From Methylophilaceae bacterium 11 (GTDB lineage: Bacteria > Pseudomonadota > Gammaproteobacteria > Burkholderiales > Methylophilaceae): DNA of 64,000 nucleotides. The DNA lies in assembly GCA_000525025.1 (NCBI GenBank), contig JCKJ01000001.1, positions 1,922,001 through 1,986,000 of the forward strand. The letters run 5' to 3'. How positions within the stretch are numbered: position 1 is the stretch's first letter; every line of letters begins with the position of its first letter. Below the pieces are notes generated by a model. That model was not told where the DNA came from. It ran no database searches and saw only the letters and a program-made list of their open reading frames with translations. Below are positions 46,450-55,588 of this stretch, one piece after another. The position numbers and the translations under genes were made by a program.

Positions 46450-49400
46450 ATGAATTTACGTATACCACACTTGCAATCGCGTTCGCGCTGGCCGCTTATG
46501 CTTTACGCGTTGTTGCGCACATGCAGCGTATTTGCGCTGTGCCTGTCGCTCATCATCACGCCACAAATGGTACTGGCAGCCAACTTACTGGTGTATTCAA
46601 ACCTCAGTGCGCTTGAAATGGATTTGGGCAACGCTATTCTGCGAGTCGATCGTATCGACTCCAATCTATCAATCAGCTTAAACACTGCTGGCGAGCTCAC
46701 GGTCTCGCGGTTTCATGCCAAACGCGCCAGTCTGACGTTTAAGCCATCACCTAAAGCAGCCAATCCATCAACCTCCAATACACTTCCTGCCAATATTGCA
46801 TTGCCCTTACCTATTCAATTGCAACAGGGGCTGATCGATGAGTTGACGATTGTACAAGCGGACGAATCGCAAACACTCAAGCAGATTCAATTCAATCTAC
46901 ACGCTAACGACCAAACGCTTGCGCTTGAGTTACAAGTCTCAGAAAGCCCATGGGGGCAATTACATACCGCAGTAGACATGGTGAATAAAAAGCCGTTTGC
47001 ACTCAATGGCTGGCTGAGTGCGCAGAACACACAAGCCAGCACGCCTTATCAGCTCAAAGCCAATATCAGCGGAGACTTAGCGCAAATTCACGTCACTGCA
47101 CACCATCTTTACCAGCCCGAAAACAGTGGTTTTGCCATCGTTCCGGCCGACCTCAATCTGCATCATGACAATCTCATCAAACTGACTGCAGACATTAGCT
47201 TGCAGGATCAGATGCCAGCGCATTTAGAGGTTGCATTGCAAGCATTAAATGCCGCGCATATCCACCCGCAACTGAATGGCCAACTCAATCTTTCACTCAC
47301 TGCGGATGGCATGTTGAGTGGTCAACAACCACTCAAAGTGTTATTGCAAGCACATGACAGCCAATTACAGCAGCATCCGCTCATCCTGAATGCAGAAGCG
47401 ACGCTCGTGGATTTTGTACTTTCATCACTCAATCTTGATGCACAATTAGCCAGTAACACCCTGCATGTAGAAGGTGGTTTGAATGCCAATGACCCATCGC
47501 ATAACACGCTGCGTTGGCAAGCCAACTGGCCGAGTCTCAGCCAAGTTATGACGGGTCTCTCCGGAAAAATCAGCAGTCAAGGCGAACTCACACACAGTGG
47601 TGATGACTATCAAACGCATTACCAGTTGCAGGCTGAAAAACTTCGTCTTCCAGATGCAATACAGATTGGCAGTATGCAAGCGCAAGGTCAGTTCTCTACC
47701 GCAGCGCAGGCGCCTTTAGACAACAAAATTACCATCACTGGGCTACACAAAGGCGCCTCAGCAGATGCAACAACCCATGCTATTAACGCGCAGATAACAC
47801 TGAATGGCAGCTTGGCCAAACATACGCTAACACTCTCCACAGAGAATACAGACACGCAGCAAGCAACATTTGGTTTAGATAGCGTGATCGAAGGCGGAAT
47901 ATCAGCACAAGGTTGGCAAGGCACGTTAAGCAAGCTCACTAGTCGTGACCAAACCTCCATACGTCTAGCGCAGCCTGCGCCTATGCGTTATAGCGCAGAG
48001 ACCGGCTTTGCAATGCAGCAAATGCAACTCAAAGTGCAAGAAGGCACGATACAGCTTGATGCTCTGCACTACCTTTCGGCGCAGACGGCAACAGCCAACA
48101 GTCCTGCCCTAAAAGCGCGCTTCAATACGCAGGGCCGCATTGAGCAACTGCCAGTCAAAGCATTACAAGATTACCTTGGGTTGACCAATCCCAATGTAGA
48201 ACAAAGTCTGACGCTTAACGGGGCATGGAACGTTGATATTGCCGAACAAATCAACGCAGAAATGACGCTTACACGTGCAGATGGCGACATTACATTGCAT
48301 GATGTAATTCAAAAAACCAAACAAAATTTAGGGTTGAGTACCATCCACCTACAATCCAAGATTGTGAACAATCAGCTCAATGCCAGCGCCACAATAGAAT
48401 CACAGCATGCCGGGAACATTCAGGCCAGTGCCGCCACAACCTTCACTAGCACTGCACATGGCTTTGCACTCAACCGAAATGCACCATTGGCATTGCATGT
48501 AGAGGCAAACTTACAGCACCTGAATTGGCTAGCCTTGCATGATGCGAGCACCACCTTGGATGGGCAGTTGAATTTGAAACTGGATGGCCATGGCACGTTA
48601 GCTGCGCCAGAATTAGACGGCTATTTGCGTGGCGAGCATTTAGCTGTACAAATCCCTAGCCAAGGGGTGTTACTTAACAACGGCACACTCAGTGCAAGCT
48701 TTGCCAAGGAAACACTCACCATCACCCAACTGGATTTCGAAGGTAAATCAGGCACATTACACGCGCAGGGGCAAGCCAATCTGTTCAAAAATCCAGCGCA
48801 GCTCAATCTGCAGGTTGAGGCCAATCGCTTTACTGCGTTATCACGCACAGATCGCTTTATCGTGCTGAGTGGTGAAGGCGATATGCAATTGGCAAGTGGG
48901 CGTGCGCTGATTAGCGGGCAATTTAAAGTGCACAACGGGCTATTTGAATTGCCCAAAGCAGGCAAGCCTATCTTGGATGACGATATCATCATTTTAGGCA
49001 AACAAACCGAAGAGAATCCGACCAATATTGCACTTGTATTGGATGCGCTAAACATTGATTTTGGGCGTAAGCCAACTGCGCCCTACGATGAAGCACATCA
49101 CTTTTTACTGCGGGGACAAGGGCTTAACGGCGCACTCAGCGGACAAGTGAAGCTCTCAGGCAATCTACAGCAATTACAGGCGTTTGGTGCGCTTGAAGTC
49201 AATGGCACCTACTTGGCTTACGGGCAATTATTAGACATTGAAACCGGGCAAATCAACTTCAGCGGCCCTATTTCCAACGCGGGCCTAAACATTGTAGCGA
49301 TGCGCAATTTAGAGCCGACCAAAGTAGGCGTGAAGCTCACAGGCGATATCCAGTCTCCAGAACTGAAATTAGTCTCGGACCCGGAGACCAGTAGCGATGA

Positions 49401-49761
49401 CAAACTTTCACTCTTAGTGCTTGGCCGCCCCATGTCAGAAGCAGGCAGTAGCGAACTCGCGTTGCTTTCAGTGGCCGCAGGTGCACTCTTATCGCAAGGA
49501 GACTCAGTACCGTTACAATCCAAGATTGCAGGTATCGTTGGATTTGACAGCTTGGATGTCAAAGGCACCAACGCCACCAACTACAGTGTTAACATCGGTA
49601 AGCGCATTAATCGTAAATTAGTAATTGGTTATGAAAAGAGTTTGTTTGGCTTACTGAATGTGGCTAAACTCACTTATCAGCTGACGCGCAGAGTGGCCAT
49701 AGAAACCAAAGCCGGCTCTGAAAACGCACTGGATGTTGTGTATAGTTTCGACTTTGACTAA
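46450..49761 (+). CDS. tamB: Inner-membrane translocation/assembly protein TamB
   Basis: A 1103-aa AsmA/TamB-family protein, anchored by one N-terminal helix (about 15-43) and otherwise made of long beta-rich repeats that form a hydrophobic groove across the periplasm. The C-terminal DUF490/TamB region is clear: LLVLGRPMSEAGSSELALL and YSVNIGKRINRKLVIGYEKS. It is somewhat shorter than E. coli TamB (1259 aa). It is adjacent to tamA and surely co-expressed with it. Confidence 0.92.
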   Translation: MNLRIPHLQSRSRWPLMLYALLRTCSVFALCLSLIITPQMVLAANLLVYSNLSALEMDLGNAILRVDRIDSNLSISLNTAGELTVSRFHAKRASLTFKPSPKAANPSTSNTLPANIALPLPIQLQQGLIDELTIVQADESQTLKQIQFNLHANDQTLALELQVSESPWGQLHTAVDMVNKKPFALNGWLSAQNTQASTPYQLKANISGDLAQIHVTAHHLYQPENSGFAIVPADLNLHHDNLIKLTADISLQDQMPAHLEVALQALNAAHIHPQLNGQLNLSLTADGMLSGQQPLKVLLQAHDSQLQQHPLILNAEATLVDFVLSSLNLDAQLASNTLHVEGGLNANDPSHNTLRWQANWPSLSQVMTGLSGKISSQGELTHSGDDYQTHYQLQAEKLRLPDAIQIGSMQAQGQFSTAAQAPLDNKITITGLHKGASADATTHAINAQITLNGSLAKHTLTLSTENTDTQQATFGLDSVIEGGISAQGWQGTLSKLTSRDQTSIRLAQPAPMRYSAETGFAMQQMQLKVQEGTIQLDALHYLSAQTATANSPALKARFNTQGRIEQLPVKALQDYLGLTNPNVEQSLTLNGAWNVDIAEQINAEMTLTRADGDITLHDVIQKTKQNLGLSTIHLQSKIVNNQLNASATIESQHAGNIQASAATTFTSTAHGFALNRNAPLALHVEANLQHLNWLALHDASTTLDGQLNLKLDGHGTLAAPELDGYLRGEHLAVQIPSQGVLLNNGTLSASFAKETLTITQLDFEGKSGTLHAQGQANLFKNPAQLNLQVEANRFTALSRTDRFIVLSGEGDMQLASGRALISGQFKVHNGLFELPKAGKPILDDDIIILGKQTEENPTNIALVLDALNIDFGRKPTAPYDEAHHFLLRGQGLNGALSGQVKLSGNLQQLQAFGALEVNGTYLAYGQLLDIETGQINFSGPISNAGLNIVAMRNLEPTKVGVKLTGDIQSPELKLVSDPETSSDDKLSLLVLGRPMSEAGSSELALLSVAAGALLSQGDSVPLQSKIAGIVGFDSLDVKGTNATNYSVNIGKRINRKLVIGYEKSLFGLLNVAKLTYQLTRRVAIETKAGSENALDVVYSFDFD

Positions 49762-49797
49762 CGCAATCCAAAAGTATCATAGAAAAAAGCATGATAG

Positions 49798-50400
<603 letters not shown>

Positions 50401-50407
50401 CCTATAT

Positions 50408-51115
50408 ATGTCACTCACCCTAGAAGCGCAGCGGTTTTTATTTAGCACCCACTCCGGCATTCTCTCTACGCATTCTGCCAAGTTTACAGGTTACCCTTTT
50501 GGCTCTGTTGCGCCATTTGTGCTCAATCACCAAGGCATGCCGACTATTTTGATTAGCAGTATTGCCGAGCACACCAAAAATATCTCGCACAATGCGCATG
50601 TTTCTTTGTTGGTATTTGCCGGCGCCGAAGACTTGCAAGCCAATGCACGCCTAACATTATTGGCCAAGGCCGAGCAAACCGATAAACAGAACCCACTGAT
50701 GCGTGAACGTTATTTACGCTATCTGCCGCAAGCTGAACAGTATTTTGATATGCATGACTTTACGTTTTATACGCTGTACATCACGCAAGCGCGCTATATT
50801 GCCGGCTTTGGCAAAATGGGCTGGATGCATGGAACTGACATGCAATTACCCACGCATCCACTGATGATTGAAGAACCGAGCATTATTGAACACATGAACC
50901 ACGACCACGCACACAACCTATTGGCCTATTGCCAGCACTACCATGGTGTTCACGCCAATGCAGCAGAGATGATTGGTATAGACACCTTTGGCTTTGATGT
51001 GCGGGCGCATACCAAAACCGCACAACGTTTACGCTTTGATTTTGAAACACCTATCACCCATGCAGAAGAAGCAAGAGCTGCGCTGGTGACCATGGCTAAA
51101 GCGTGCCGCACATGA
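50408..51115 (+). CDS. HugZ-like pyridoxamine-oxidase-fold protein with DUF2470 domain
   Basis: A 235-aa protein. Residues 1-150 form a split-barrel FMN/heme-binding fold (STHSGILSTHS, GYPFGSVAPFVLNHQG), and the last ~80 residues match DUF2470 (EHMNHDHAHNLLAYCQHY). This layout occurs in HugZ-type proteins linked to heme use and in general stress flavoproteins. No heme-uptake genes lie near. It begins 7 bases after wrbA and its stop overlaps the DUF2069 gene (ATGA). Confidence 0.82.
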   Translation: MSLTLEAQRFLFSTHSGILSTHSAKFTGYPFGSVAPFVLNHQGMPTILISSIAEHTKNISHNAHVSLLVFAGAEDLQANARLTLLAKAEQTDKQNPLMRERYLRYLPQAEQYFDMHDFTFYTLYITQARYIAGFGKMGWMHGTDMQLPTHPLMIEEPSIIEHMNHDHAHNLLAYCQHYHGVHANAAEMIGIDTFGFDVRAHTKTAQRLRFDFETPITHAEEARAALVTMAKACRT

Positions 51116-51477
51116 TACGCGCACTTCATTTGGGGGCGAGCGTCAGCTTAATCGCCCTAATTATGCTGTGTGTGGCTTGGGAGCTTTGGCTAGCGCCGCT
51201 AAAAACAGGCGGCAGCATGCTTGTGCTTAAAGTGCTGCCGCTCCTAGTACCTTTGTTTGGCATTTTGAGAGGCAAGCGCTATACCTTTCAATGGGCCAGC
51301 ATGCTCATTTTGCTTTACTTTACCGAAGGCACCGTCAGAGCATGGTCAGAGCATGGGTTATCGGCAAAGCTGGCTGGTTTGGAGATCATTCTGAGCCTTG
51401 CTTTTTTTGGATGCGCTATTTTCTATGCAAAATGGATAAAAAACCATTCAAACAAAAGCTTAGGAAGCAAGAAATAA
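51112..51477 (+). CDS. DUF2069 membrane protein
   Basis: A 121-aa protein with four predicted helices and the DUF2069 core (LLVPLFGILRGKRYTFQWASML, then YFTEGTVRAW; quoted in two parts). Function unknown. ATG at 51112 overlaps the preceding stop. Its last codons are part of the perfect 16-bp outer arm of hairpin copy C, so the repeat includes the 3' end of the gene. Confidence 0.82.
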   Translation: MIRALHLGASVSLIALIMLCVAWELWLAPLKTGGSMLVLKVLPLLVPLFGILRGKRYTFQWASMLILLYFTEGTVRAWSEHGLSAKLAGLEIILSLAFFGCAIFYAKWIKNHSNKSLGSKK

Positions 51478-51604
51478 CCGGCGAGCGGGGAAAGTGCAAG
51501 GCGCACGGAACGCAGAAACCGAGATAGTATGCAGTATACAGCGAGGTTGCGAGTAGCGTGCAACGCAGCAATTTACCCGCGCAGCCACTTATTTCTTGCT
51601 TCCT
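51462..51604 (+). repeat. GTAC-apex intergenic hairpin, copy C
   Basis: Outer arms AGGAAGCAAGAAATAA (51462-51477) and TTATTTCTTGCTTCCT (51589-51604) are perfectly complementary over 16 bp; the left arm contains the stop codon of the DUF2069 gene. Inside are GTGCAAGGCGCACGGAACGC, CCGAGATAG, apex GTATGCAGTATAC (51527-51539), AGCGAGG and GCAACGC. The whole 143-nt element should fold as one long hairpin. Confidence 0.82.
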
Positions 51605-51619
51605 TAAGTGATTTGCCCG

Positions 51620-51647
51620 CTGACAAGCTGCTTAAAACCATTATAAT
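51620..51647 (+). promoter_or_regulatory. Predicted surE promoter, suggesting a leaderless message
   Basis: CTGACA (51620-51625) and a perfect TATAAT (51642-51647) are 16 bases apart. Transcription would begin 6-8 bases after the -10, at 51653-51655, which is the surE ATG itself (51654). No ribosome-binding site precedes that ATG. Confidence 0.55.
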
Positions 51648-51653
51648 TAATGC

Positions 51654-52397
51654 ATGCGAATTTTAATTTCTAATGACGACGGCTACTTTGCGCCTGGCCT
51701 TAGCGTCCTTGCTTCACACCTAGCCAAGATTGCCGACATTACCGTAGTGGCTCCCGAGCGTAACCGCAGTGGTGCCAGCAATTCGCTGACCTTAGATCGC
51801 CCACTGAGCGTTCGCAAAACCAGTCATAATTTTTACTACGTCAATGGCACCCCTACCGACTGTGTGCACATTGCCTTAACCGGCTTGATGGATGAGATGC
51901 CGGATATGGTCATCAGCGGCATCAATGATGGCGCCAATATGGGGGACGACACGATTTACTCCGGTACCGTCGCAGCCGCCATGGAAGGCTATTTGCTGGG
52001 CATTCCTTCTTTTGCCATTTCGATGTCGCAGCATAACGCTATCCACTTTGAAACAGCTGCACGCATTACAGTAGAACTGGTGCAGCATTATGCCAAGACA
52101 CCACTGACTTCACCCACATTGCTTAACATCAATGTGCCGGATCTGCCTTATGATGAGATTAAAGGGCGTGTAATCACTCGCCTAGGCAAGCGCCATAAGG
52201 CTGAGCCAGTAATACAACTTAAAACACCACGTGGGGAAACTGTCTATTGGGTAGGCGCTGCCGGACAACCCAATGATGGTGGTGAAGGTACGGATTTTCA
52301 CGCTATTGCACATCAGCAAGTGTCTATTTCGCCTATTCAAGTAGATTTAACCAAACATACGCAACTTGCAGCACTCAACGATTGGATACAGAAGTAA
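51654..52397 (+). CDS. surE: 5'/3'-nucleotidase SurE
   Basis: A 247-aa metal-dependent nucleoside monophosphate phosphatase. The signature [16 protein letters not shown] at the start holds the metal aspartates, with [10 protein letters not shown] and [13 protein letters not shown] following. It is the first gene of surE-pcm-nlpD, conserved in many proteobacteria and linked to stationary-phase survival and repair. Confidence 0.96.
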   Translation: MRILISNDDGYFAPGLSVLASHLAKIADITVVAPERNRSGASNSLTLDRPLSVRKTSHNFYYVNGTPTDCVHIALTGLMDEMPDMVISGINDGANMGDDTIYSGTVAAAMEGYLLGIPSFAISMSQHNAIHFETAARITVELVQHYAKTPLTSPTLLNINVPDLPYDEIKGRVITRLGKRHKAEPVIQLKTPRGETVYWVGAAGQPNDGGEGTDFHAIAHQQVSISPIQVDLTKHTQLAALNDWIQK

Positions 52398-52402
52398 TTA
52401 CC

Positions 52403-53074
52403 ATGGCATTACTCAGGCCTACAACTAAATCTGGCATTGGCATGACCTCATTGCGAACACGTGATCGCATGCTGACTCGCCTGCGTGAGCAAGGCATTAA
52501 AGATGAAGTCGTACTCTCGGCCATTGGTGAGATTCCAAGACATATTTTTGTGGATGAAGCCTTGTCTATCCGTGCGTATGAAGATGTTTCCTTGCCGATT
52601 GGTTTTGGTCAAACCATTTCACAACCTTATATTGTGGCGCGCATGACAGAGGTGCTACGCAATGGCGGGCCACTCAATAAAGTATTAGAGATTGGTACCG
52701 GATGTGGCTATCAAACTGCAGTGCTGTCAAAAGTATCCAATGAGGTATTTTCGCTGGAGCGTATTCGCCCATTGGTGATGAAAGCACGCAGTCATTTACG
52801 CACGCTCAAATGCACCAATGTCAAACTGGATCACGCGGACGGTAGTATCGGCCTCACTGACTATGCGCCATTCAATGGCATCATTGTCACCGCCGCCGCT
52901 AGCCATATTCCTGAAGAGTTATTGGCACAACTCGCCATGGGCGGCCGCTTGGTTATTCCTGTTGGCACCACCACGCAAACCCTTTACCTGATTGAACGCA
53001 CCCCTACCGAATTTAAACAAACCAAACTAGAAGCGGTCAAATTTGTTCCCCTTCTAGGTGGTACAAGTACATAA
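52403..53074 (+). CDS. pcm: Protein-L-isoaspartate O-methyltransferase
   Basis: A 223-aa SAM-dependent repair enzyme that methylates isoaspartate in aged proteins. Motif I is [16 protein letters not shown], preceded by [18 protein letters not shown] typical of Pcm, with GRLVIPVG near the end. ATG at 52403 lies 5 bases after the surE stop; an upstream in-frame TTG would overlap surE. Confidence 0.95.
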   Translation: MALLRPTTKSGIGMTSLRTRDRMLTRLREQGIKDEVVLSAIGEIPRHIFVDEALSIRAYEDVSLPIGFGQTISQPYIVARMTEVLRNGGPLNKVLEIGTGCGYQTAVLSKVSNEVFSLERIRPLVMKARSHLRTLKCTNVKLDHADGSIGLTDYAPFNGIIVTAAASHIPEELLAQLAMGGRLVIPVGTTTQTLYLIERTPTEFKQTKLEAVKFVPLLGGTST

Positions 53075-53080
53075 AGTCTC

Positions 53081-54004
53081 ATGCTACAAAAATCTCTACT
53101 CGTTATACTCACACTGACTTTAATCGCTTGTGCAGGCATTCCACCCGCACCCGTCATCGACCGTGACACCTCTGCCAATAAACCAAGCGCGCCCGTTGCA
53201 AAAGAGCCTGCCAGTAGTGATTGGCGCCCAAACAGTTACACTGTAAAAAAAGGCGACACCCTATATGCGATTGGGTTGGAGTTTGGTTACGACTATAAAG
53301 ACATTGCCAGCGCCAATAATTTGACACCACCTTACCCTATTAGAGTCGGTCAAAAATTGATCTTGCCGAGCAACGGCAATGCAGAGAAAAATGTGAGTAC
53401 GACTGAAAATGGTGTAGTGGTCACCCCCATTAAAACTGAGCCGGTTGCCGAAACCAAACCAACAGCACCAGCGGTGACGCCTATCCTTAACCAACCCAAG
53501 GCGATGCGTGAACCGTATAGCATAGAAGCGCTTAATCGCGCCTCACCCAAAGGTACAGAGCCTGCGCCAGCTGTAAAACCCAGTGCCACTGACACAGCTG
53601 CAACCAAGCCTACCGAGAGCAAAGTAACGGGCGACGATGCAGTGACCTGGTCTTGGCCAACCAACGGCAAAGTGATAGCAAGTTTTAACGAAGCCTCTAA
53701 TAAGGGCATTGATATTGCCGGTACTGCAGGCCAAGCCATTGTGGCAGCCAGCGGCGGCAAAGTGATTTATAGCGGCTCTGATTTACGCGGCTATGGCAAA
53801 CTCATCATCATCAAACATAATAAAACCTTTTTATCGGTCTACGCGCATAATAACAAGCTGTTGGTAAAAGAAGGTCAGCAGGTGACCGCAGGCCAAAAAA
53901 TTGCAGAAATGGGCAATACCGACAGTAATACGGTGAAGTTACACTTTGAAATTAGACAGCAGGGTAAATCCGTTGATCCTGCTAAGTATTTGGCACAAAA
54001 TTAA
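53081..54004 (+). CDS. nlpD: Murein hydrolase activator NlpD (lipoprotein)
   Basis: A 307-aa lipoprotein with lipobox LIAC (Cys about 17), a LysM domain (SYTVKKGDTLYAIGLEF, about 52-95), a low-complexity Thr/Ala/Pro linker and a C-terminal LytM/M23 domain. The LytM site is degenerate as in NlpD: NKGIDIAG replaces the HxGxD zinc motif and KLHFEIR replaces HLHFEIR. It should therefore activate an amidase (AmiC type) and not cut peptidoglycan itself. In many relatives rpoS follows directly; here it does not. Confidence 0.93.
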   Translation: MLQKSLLVILTLTLIACAGIPPAPVIDRDTSANKPSAPVAKEPASSDWRPNSYTVKKGDTLYAIGLEFGYDYKDIASANNLTPPYPIRVGQKLILPSNGNAEKNVSTTENGVVVTPIKTEPVAETKPTAPAVTPILNQPKAMREPYSIEALNRASPKGTEPAPAVKPSATDTAATKPTESKVTGDDAVTWSWPTNGKVIASFNEASNKGIDIAGTAGQAIVAASGGKVIYSGSDLRGYGKLIIIKHNKTFLSVYAHNNKLLVKEGQQVTAGQKIAEMGNTDSNTVKLHFEIRQQGKSVDPAKYLAQN

Positions 54005-54029
54005 CGTAAGACTTTGCTGAGGCACATCT

Positions 54030-54377
54030 ATGGATCCGAACAAGTACGCTAAAAACGCCAAAATAAACCCGAATAGCAAAGTCGGCACAGCAGGTTCCAT
54101 CATCTCATTTCTACTGATGGTGATTGGGCTGATAGGTCTTGGTATTGAGCTATTTAAAGATGGTAGTGTCGTCAAATCTTGGATCGGCAGCCTGTTTGAG
54201 TCAACCGTAGGCTTGTTGATGATCCCTGTGATTATTGCGGCAGCTTGGCTCTTTAATCGCTGGACTTCTTCTCCGTCTAAAACTGAAAAAACAAAAGCAG
54301 GCGACATTCCCATGTATATCATGATGGCGATTGGCGCTTTTTATGTGTTTCGCATCATCACAACTGGCGGATTCTAG
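54030..54377 (+). CDS. Small membrane protein in the usual rpoS position, function unknown
   Basis: A 115-aa protein with a basic N-terminus (MDPNKYAKNAKINPNSK) and three hydrophobic helices (about 23-42, 57-77, 92-110). I do not recognise a family. It starts 25 bases after nlpD and ends 13 bases before an intrinsic terminator, so it closes the surE operon. Confidence 0.7.
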   Translation: MDPNKYAKNAKINPNSKVGTAGSIISFLLMVIGLIGLGIELFKDGSVVKSWIGSLFESTVGLLMIPVIIAAAWLFNRWTSSPSKTEKTKAGDIPMYIMMAIGAFYVFRIITTGGF

Positions 54378-54390
54378 TTGTTGATATAAG

Positions 54391-54421
54391 AAAAAAGCCA
54401 CGGCAGTTGCGTGGCTTTTTT
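54391..54421. terminator. Bidirectional intrinsic terminator
   Basis: AAAAAAGCCACG (54391-54402) and CGTGGCTTTTTT (54410-54421) pair perfectly over 12 bp around a 7-nt loop. The T run on each strand allows it to end both the surE-pcm-nlpD unit and the convergent thioredoxin gene. Confidence 0.93.
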
Positions 54422-54440
54422 ATTCACATGTATCAGTAGA

Positions 54441-54803
54441 TTATTTTTGATTGGCCGCGTAATACTCACGTACCGGCGTCATGTCAAACTCACGTGCCCA
54501 CTTGATAATTTCATCAAAAGCTGGCGCACCAATTTCACCTACTTGGGCATGAATGCCAGCTTGCTCACGAATTACTAAAATGCCTGGGATTTGATTCACT
54601 TCAAAATACTCAGAAATTTCAGGGTCAGTCTCAGTGTTTACCATACCAAAGACAATATCAGGGTTTTTCTCTGCAGCGGCTTCAAACGTTGGGGTAAAAG
54701 CCACACATGGATCACACCATGGTGCCCAGAAATCGACAATCACAAACGGATTGTTTTCGATGGTTGATTTAAAGTTTGCTTTATTGAGTGTGAGCACAGC
54801 CAT
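54441..54803 (-). CDS. Thioredoxin-like protein with a WCDPC active site
   Basis: A 120-aa cytoplasmic thioredoxin-fold protein without signal peptide. The active site is FWAPWCDPCVAF (Cys30 and Cys33), with Asp in place of the usual Gly of WCGPC, and the cis-proline is in NQIPGILV. The length and fold are those of thioredoxin. The Asp would change redox potential or partner choice. It is alone on its strand between two terminator-like structures. Confidence 0.88.
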   Translation of the reverse strand: MAVLTLNKANFKSTIENNPFVIVDFWAPWCDPCVAFTPTFEAAAEKNPDIVFGMVNTETDPEISEYFEVNQIPGILVIREQAGIHAQVGEIGAPAFDEIIKWAREFDMTPVREYYAANQK

Positions 54804-54852
54804 ACCAAAAACCCCTAATATTTCTTAAAATAATTGTCTATTTTAACAGAGA

Positions 54853-54960
54853 CCTACACAGAAGTAGGCGAACGCAGCGTTGACAATGCGAAAAATGATG
54901 AAAATCGGCAGTTTATGTACTGAAAATGCAGGTTTTCAAAGTGGTTTTTTGCGCACCGTA
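54853..54960. repeat. Structured intergenic element between nitroreductase and thioredoxin genes
   Basis: In a 174-bp gap with no gene. A small hairpin CCTAC-N6-GTAGG (54853-54868) is followed by GGCGAACGCAGCG and then a larger imperfect hairpin, GAAAATC...CAGT-TTATGT-ACTG...GGTTTTC (about 54900-54937). It shares a GCGAACGCAG-like word with the GTAC-apex hairpins but its apex differs, so I do not count it as a copy. Confidence 0.45.
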
Positions 54961-54977
54961 TACACAAAAACCATCTA

Positions 54978-55577
54978 TTAGAGGATGGCTTTATCCCATG
55001 CCCCATTAAAAAATAACTCACCTAATGGGCGACGCTCTCTTGGTGCCAATTCACGTTCACGCAAATCTTCAGGCAAGCTATCTGCAGACCCTGCATATCC
55101 AATCGTGACCATAGACATCAGCGTAAATTGTTCTGGTACCGCAAAAGCCGTTTGCGCTTTCGCAACATCAAATCCACCCATCTGATGCGCAGCTAAGCCA
55201 AGTGCGGTTGCTTGTAGGCATAGATTTTCTGTTGCCGCACCTGTGTCATAAGGCGCCCAGCGATTGGGTTTTTGGTTGTGTCCAAACAAGGTATTTGCAC
55301 AAATCAGCAGCAATACTGGTGCGTGTTGTGCCCATGTTTGATTACCTGGCACCAAGCAATCAAGTGCCTTTTCCCAAGCGTCTGGGTTGGTGGTTTTATC
55401 GCACACCACAAAGCGCCAAGGTTGATCTCCAAAACAAGAAGGCGCCCAACGTGCAGCTTCTAACAAGCTAATAATTTGTGTTTGGGAAACTGGCTTATTG
55501 GCATCATATGCACGTGGACTCCAACGGTTAGCAAGCACATCGTGAATCGTCGTTTGTGTAATGGCTGGTTTATGCAT
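54978..55577 (-). CDS. Nitroreductase family protein
   Basis: A 199-aa FMN-dependent NAD(P)H oxidoreductase. RWSPRAYDANKPVS and EAARWAPSCFGDQPWRFVV form the FMN site at the N-terminus, LGLAAHQMGGFD the middle, and ITIGYAG-like VTIGYAGSADSLP the end. Substrate unknown. It starts 11 bases after mutS and may share its transcript. Confidence 0.88.
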   Translation of the reverse strand: MHKPAITQTTIHDVLANRWSPRAYDANKPVSQTQIISLLEAARWAPSCFGDQPWRFVVCDKTTNPDAWEKALDCLVPGNQTWAQHAPVLLLICANTLFGHNQKPNRWAPYDTGAATENLCLQATALGLAAHQMGGFDVAKAQTAFAVPEQFTLMSMVTIGYAGSADSLPEDLRERELAPRERRPLGELFFNGAWDKAIL

Positions 55578-55588
55578 GGCAGTCCTTT

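Noticed and set aside
51462-51604. Treating hairpin copy C as a simple intrinsic terminator
   Set aside because: The stem is far longer than terminators, no T run follows, and the inner words recur at four other sites.
54853-54960. Counting this structured gap as a sixth copy of the GTAC-apex repeat
   Set aside because: Only one short word is shared; the apex and arm order differ.
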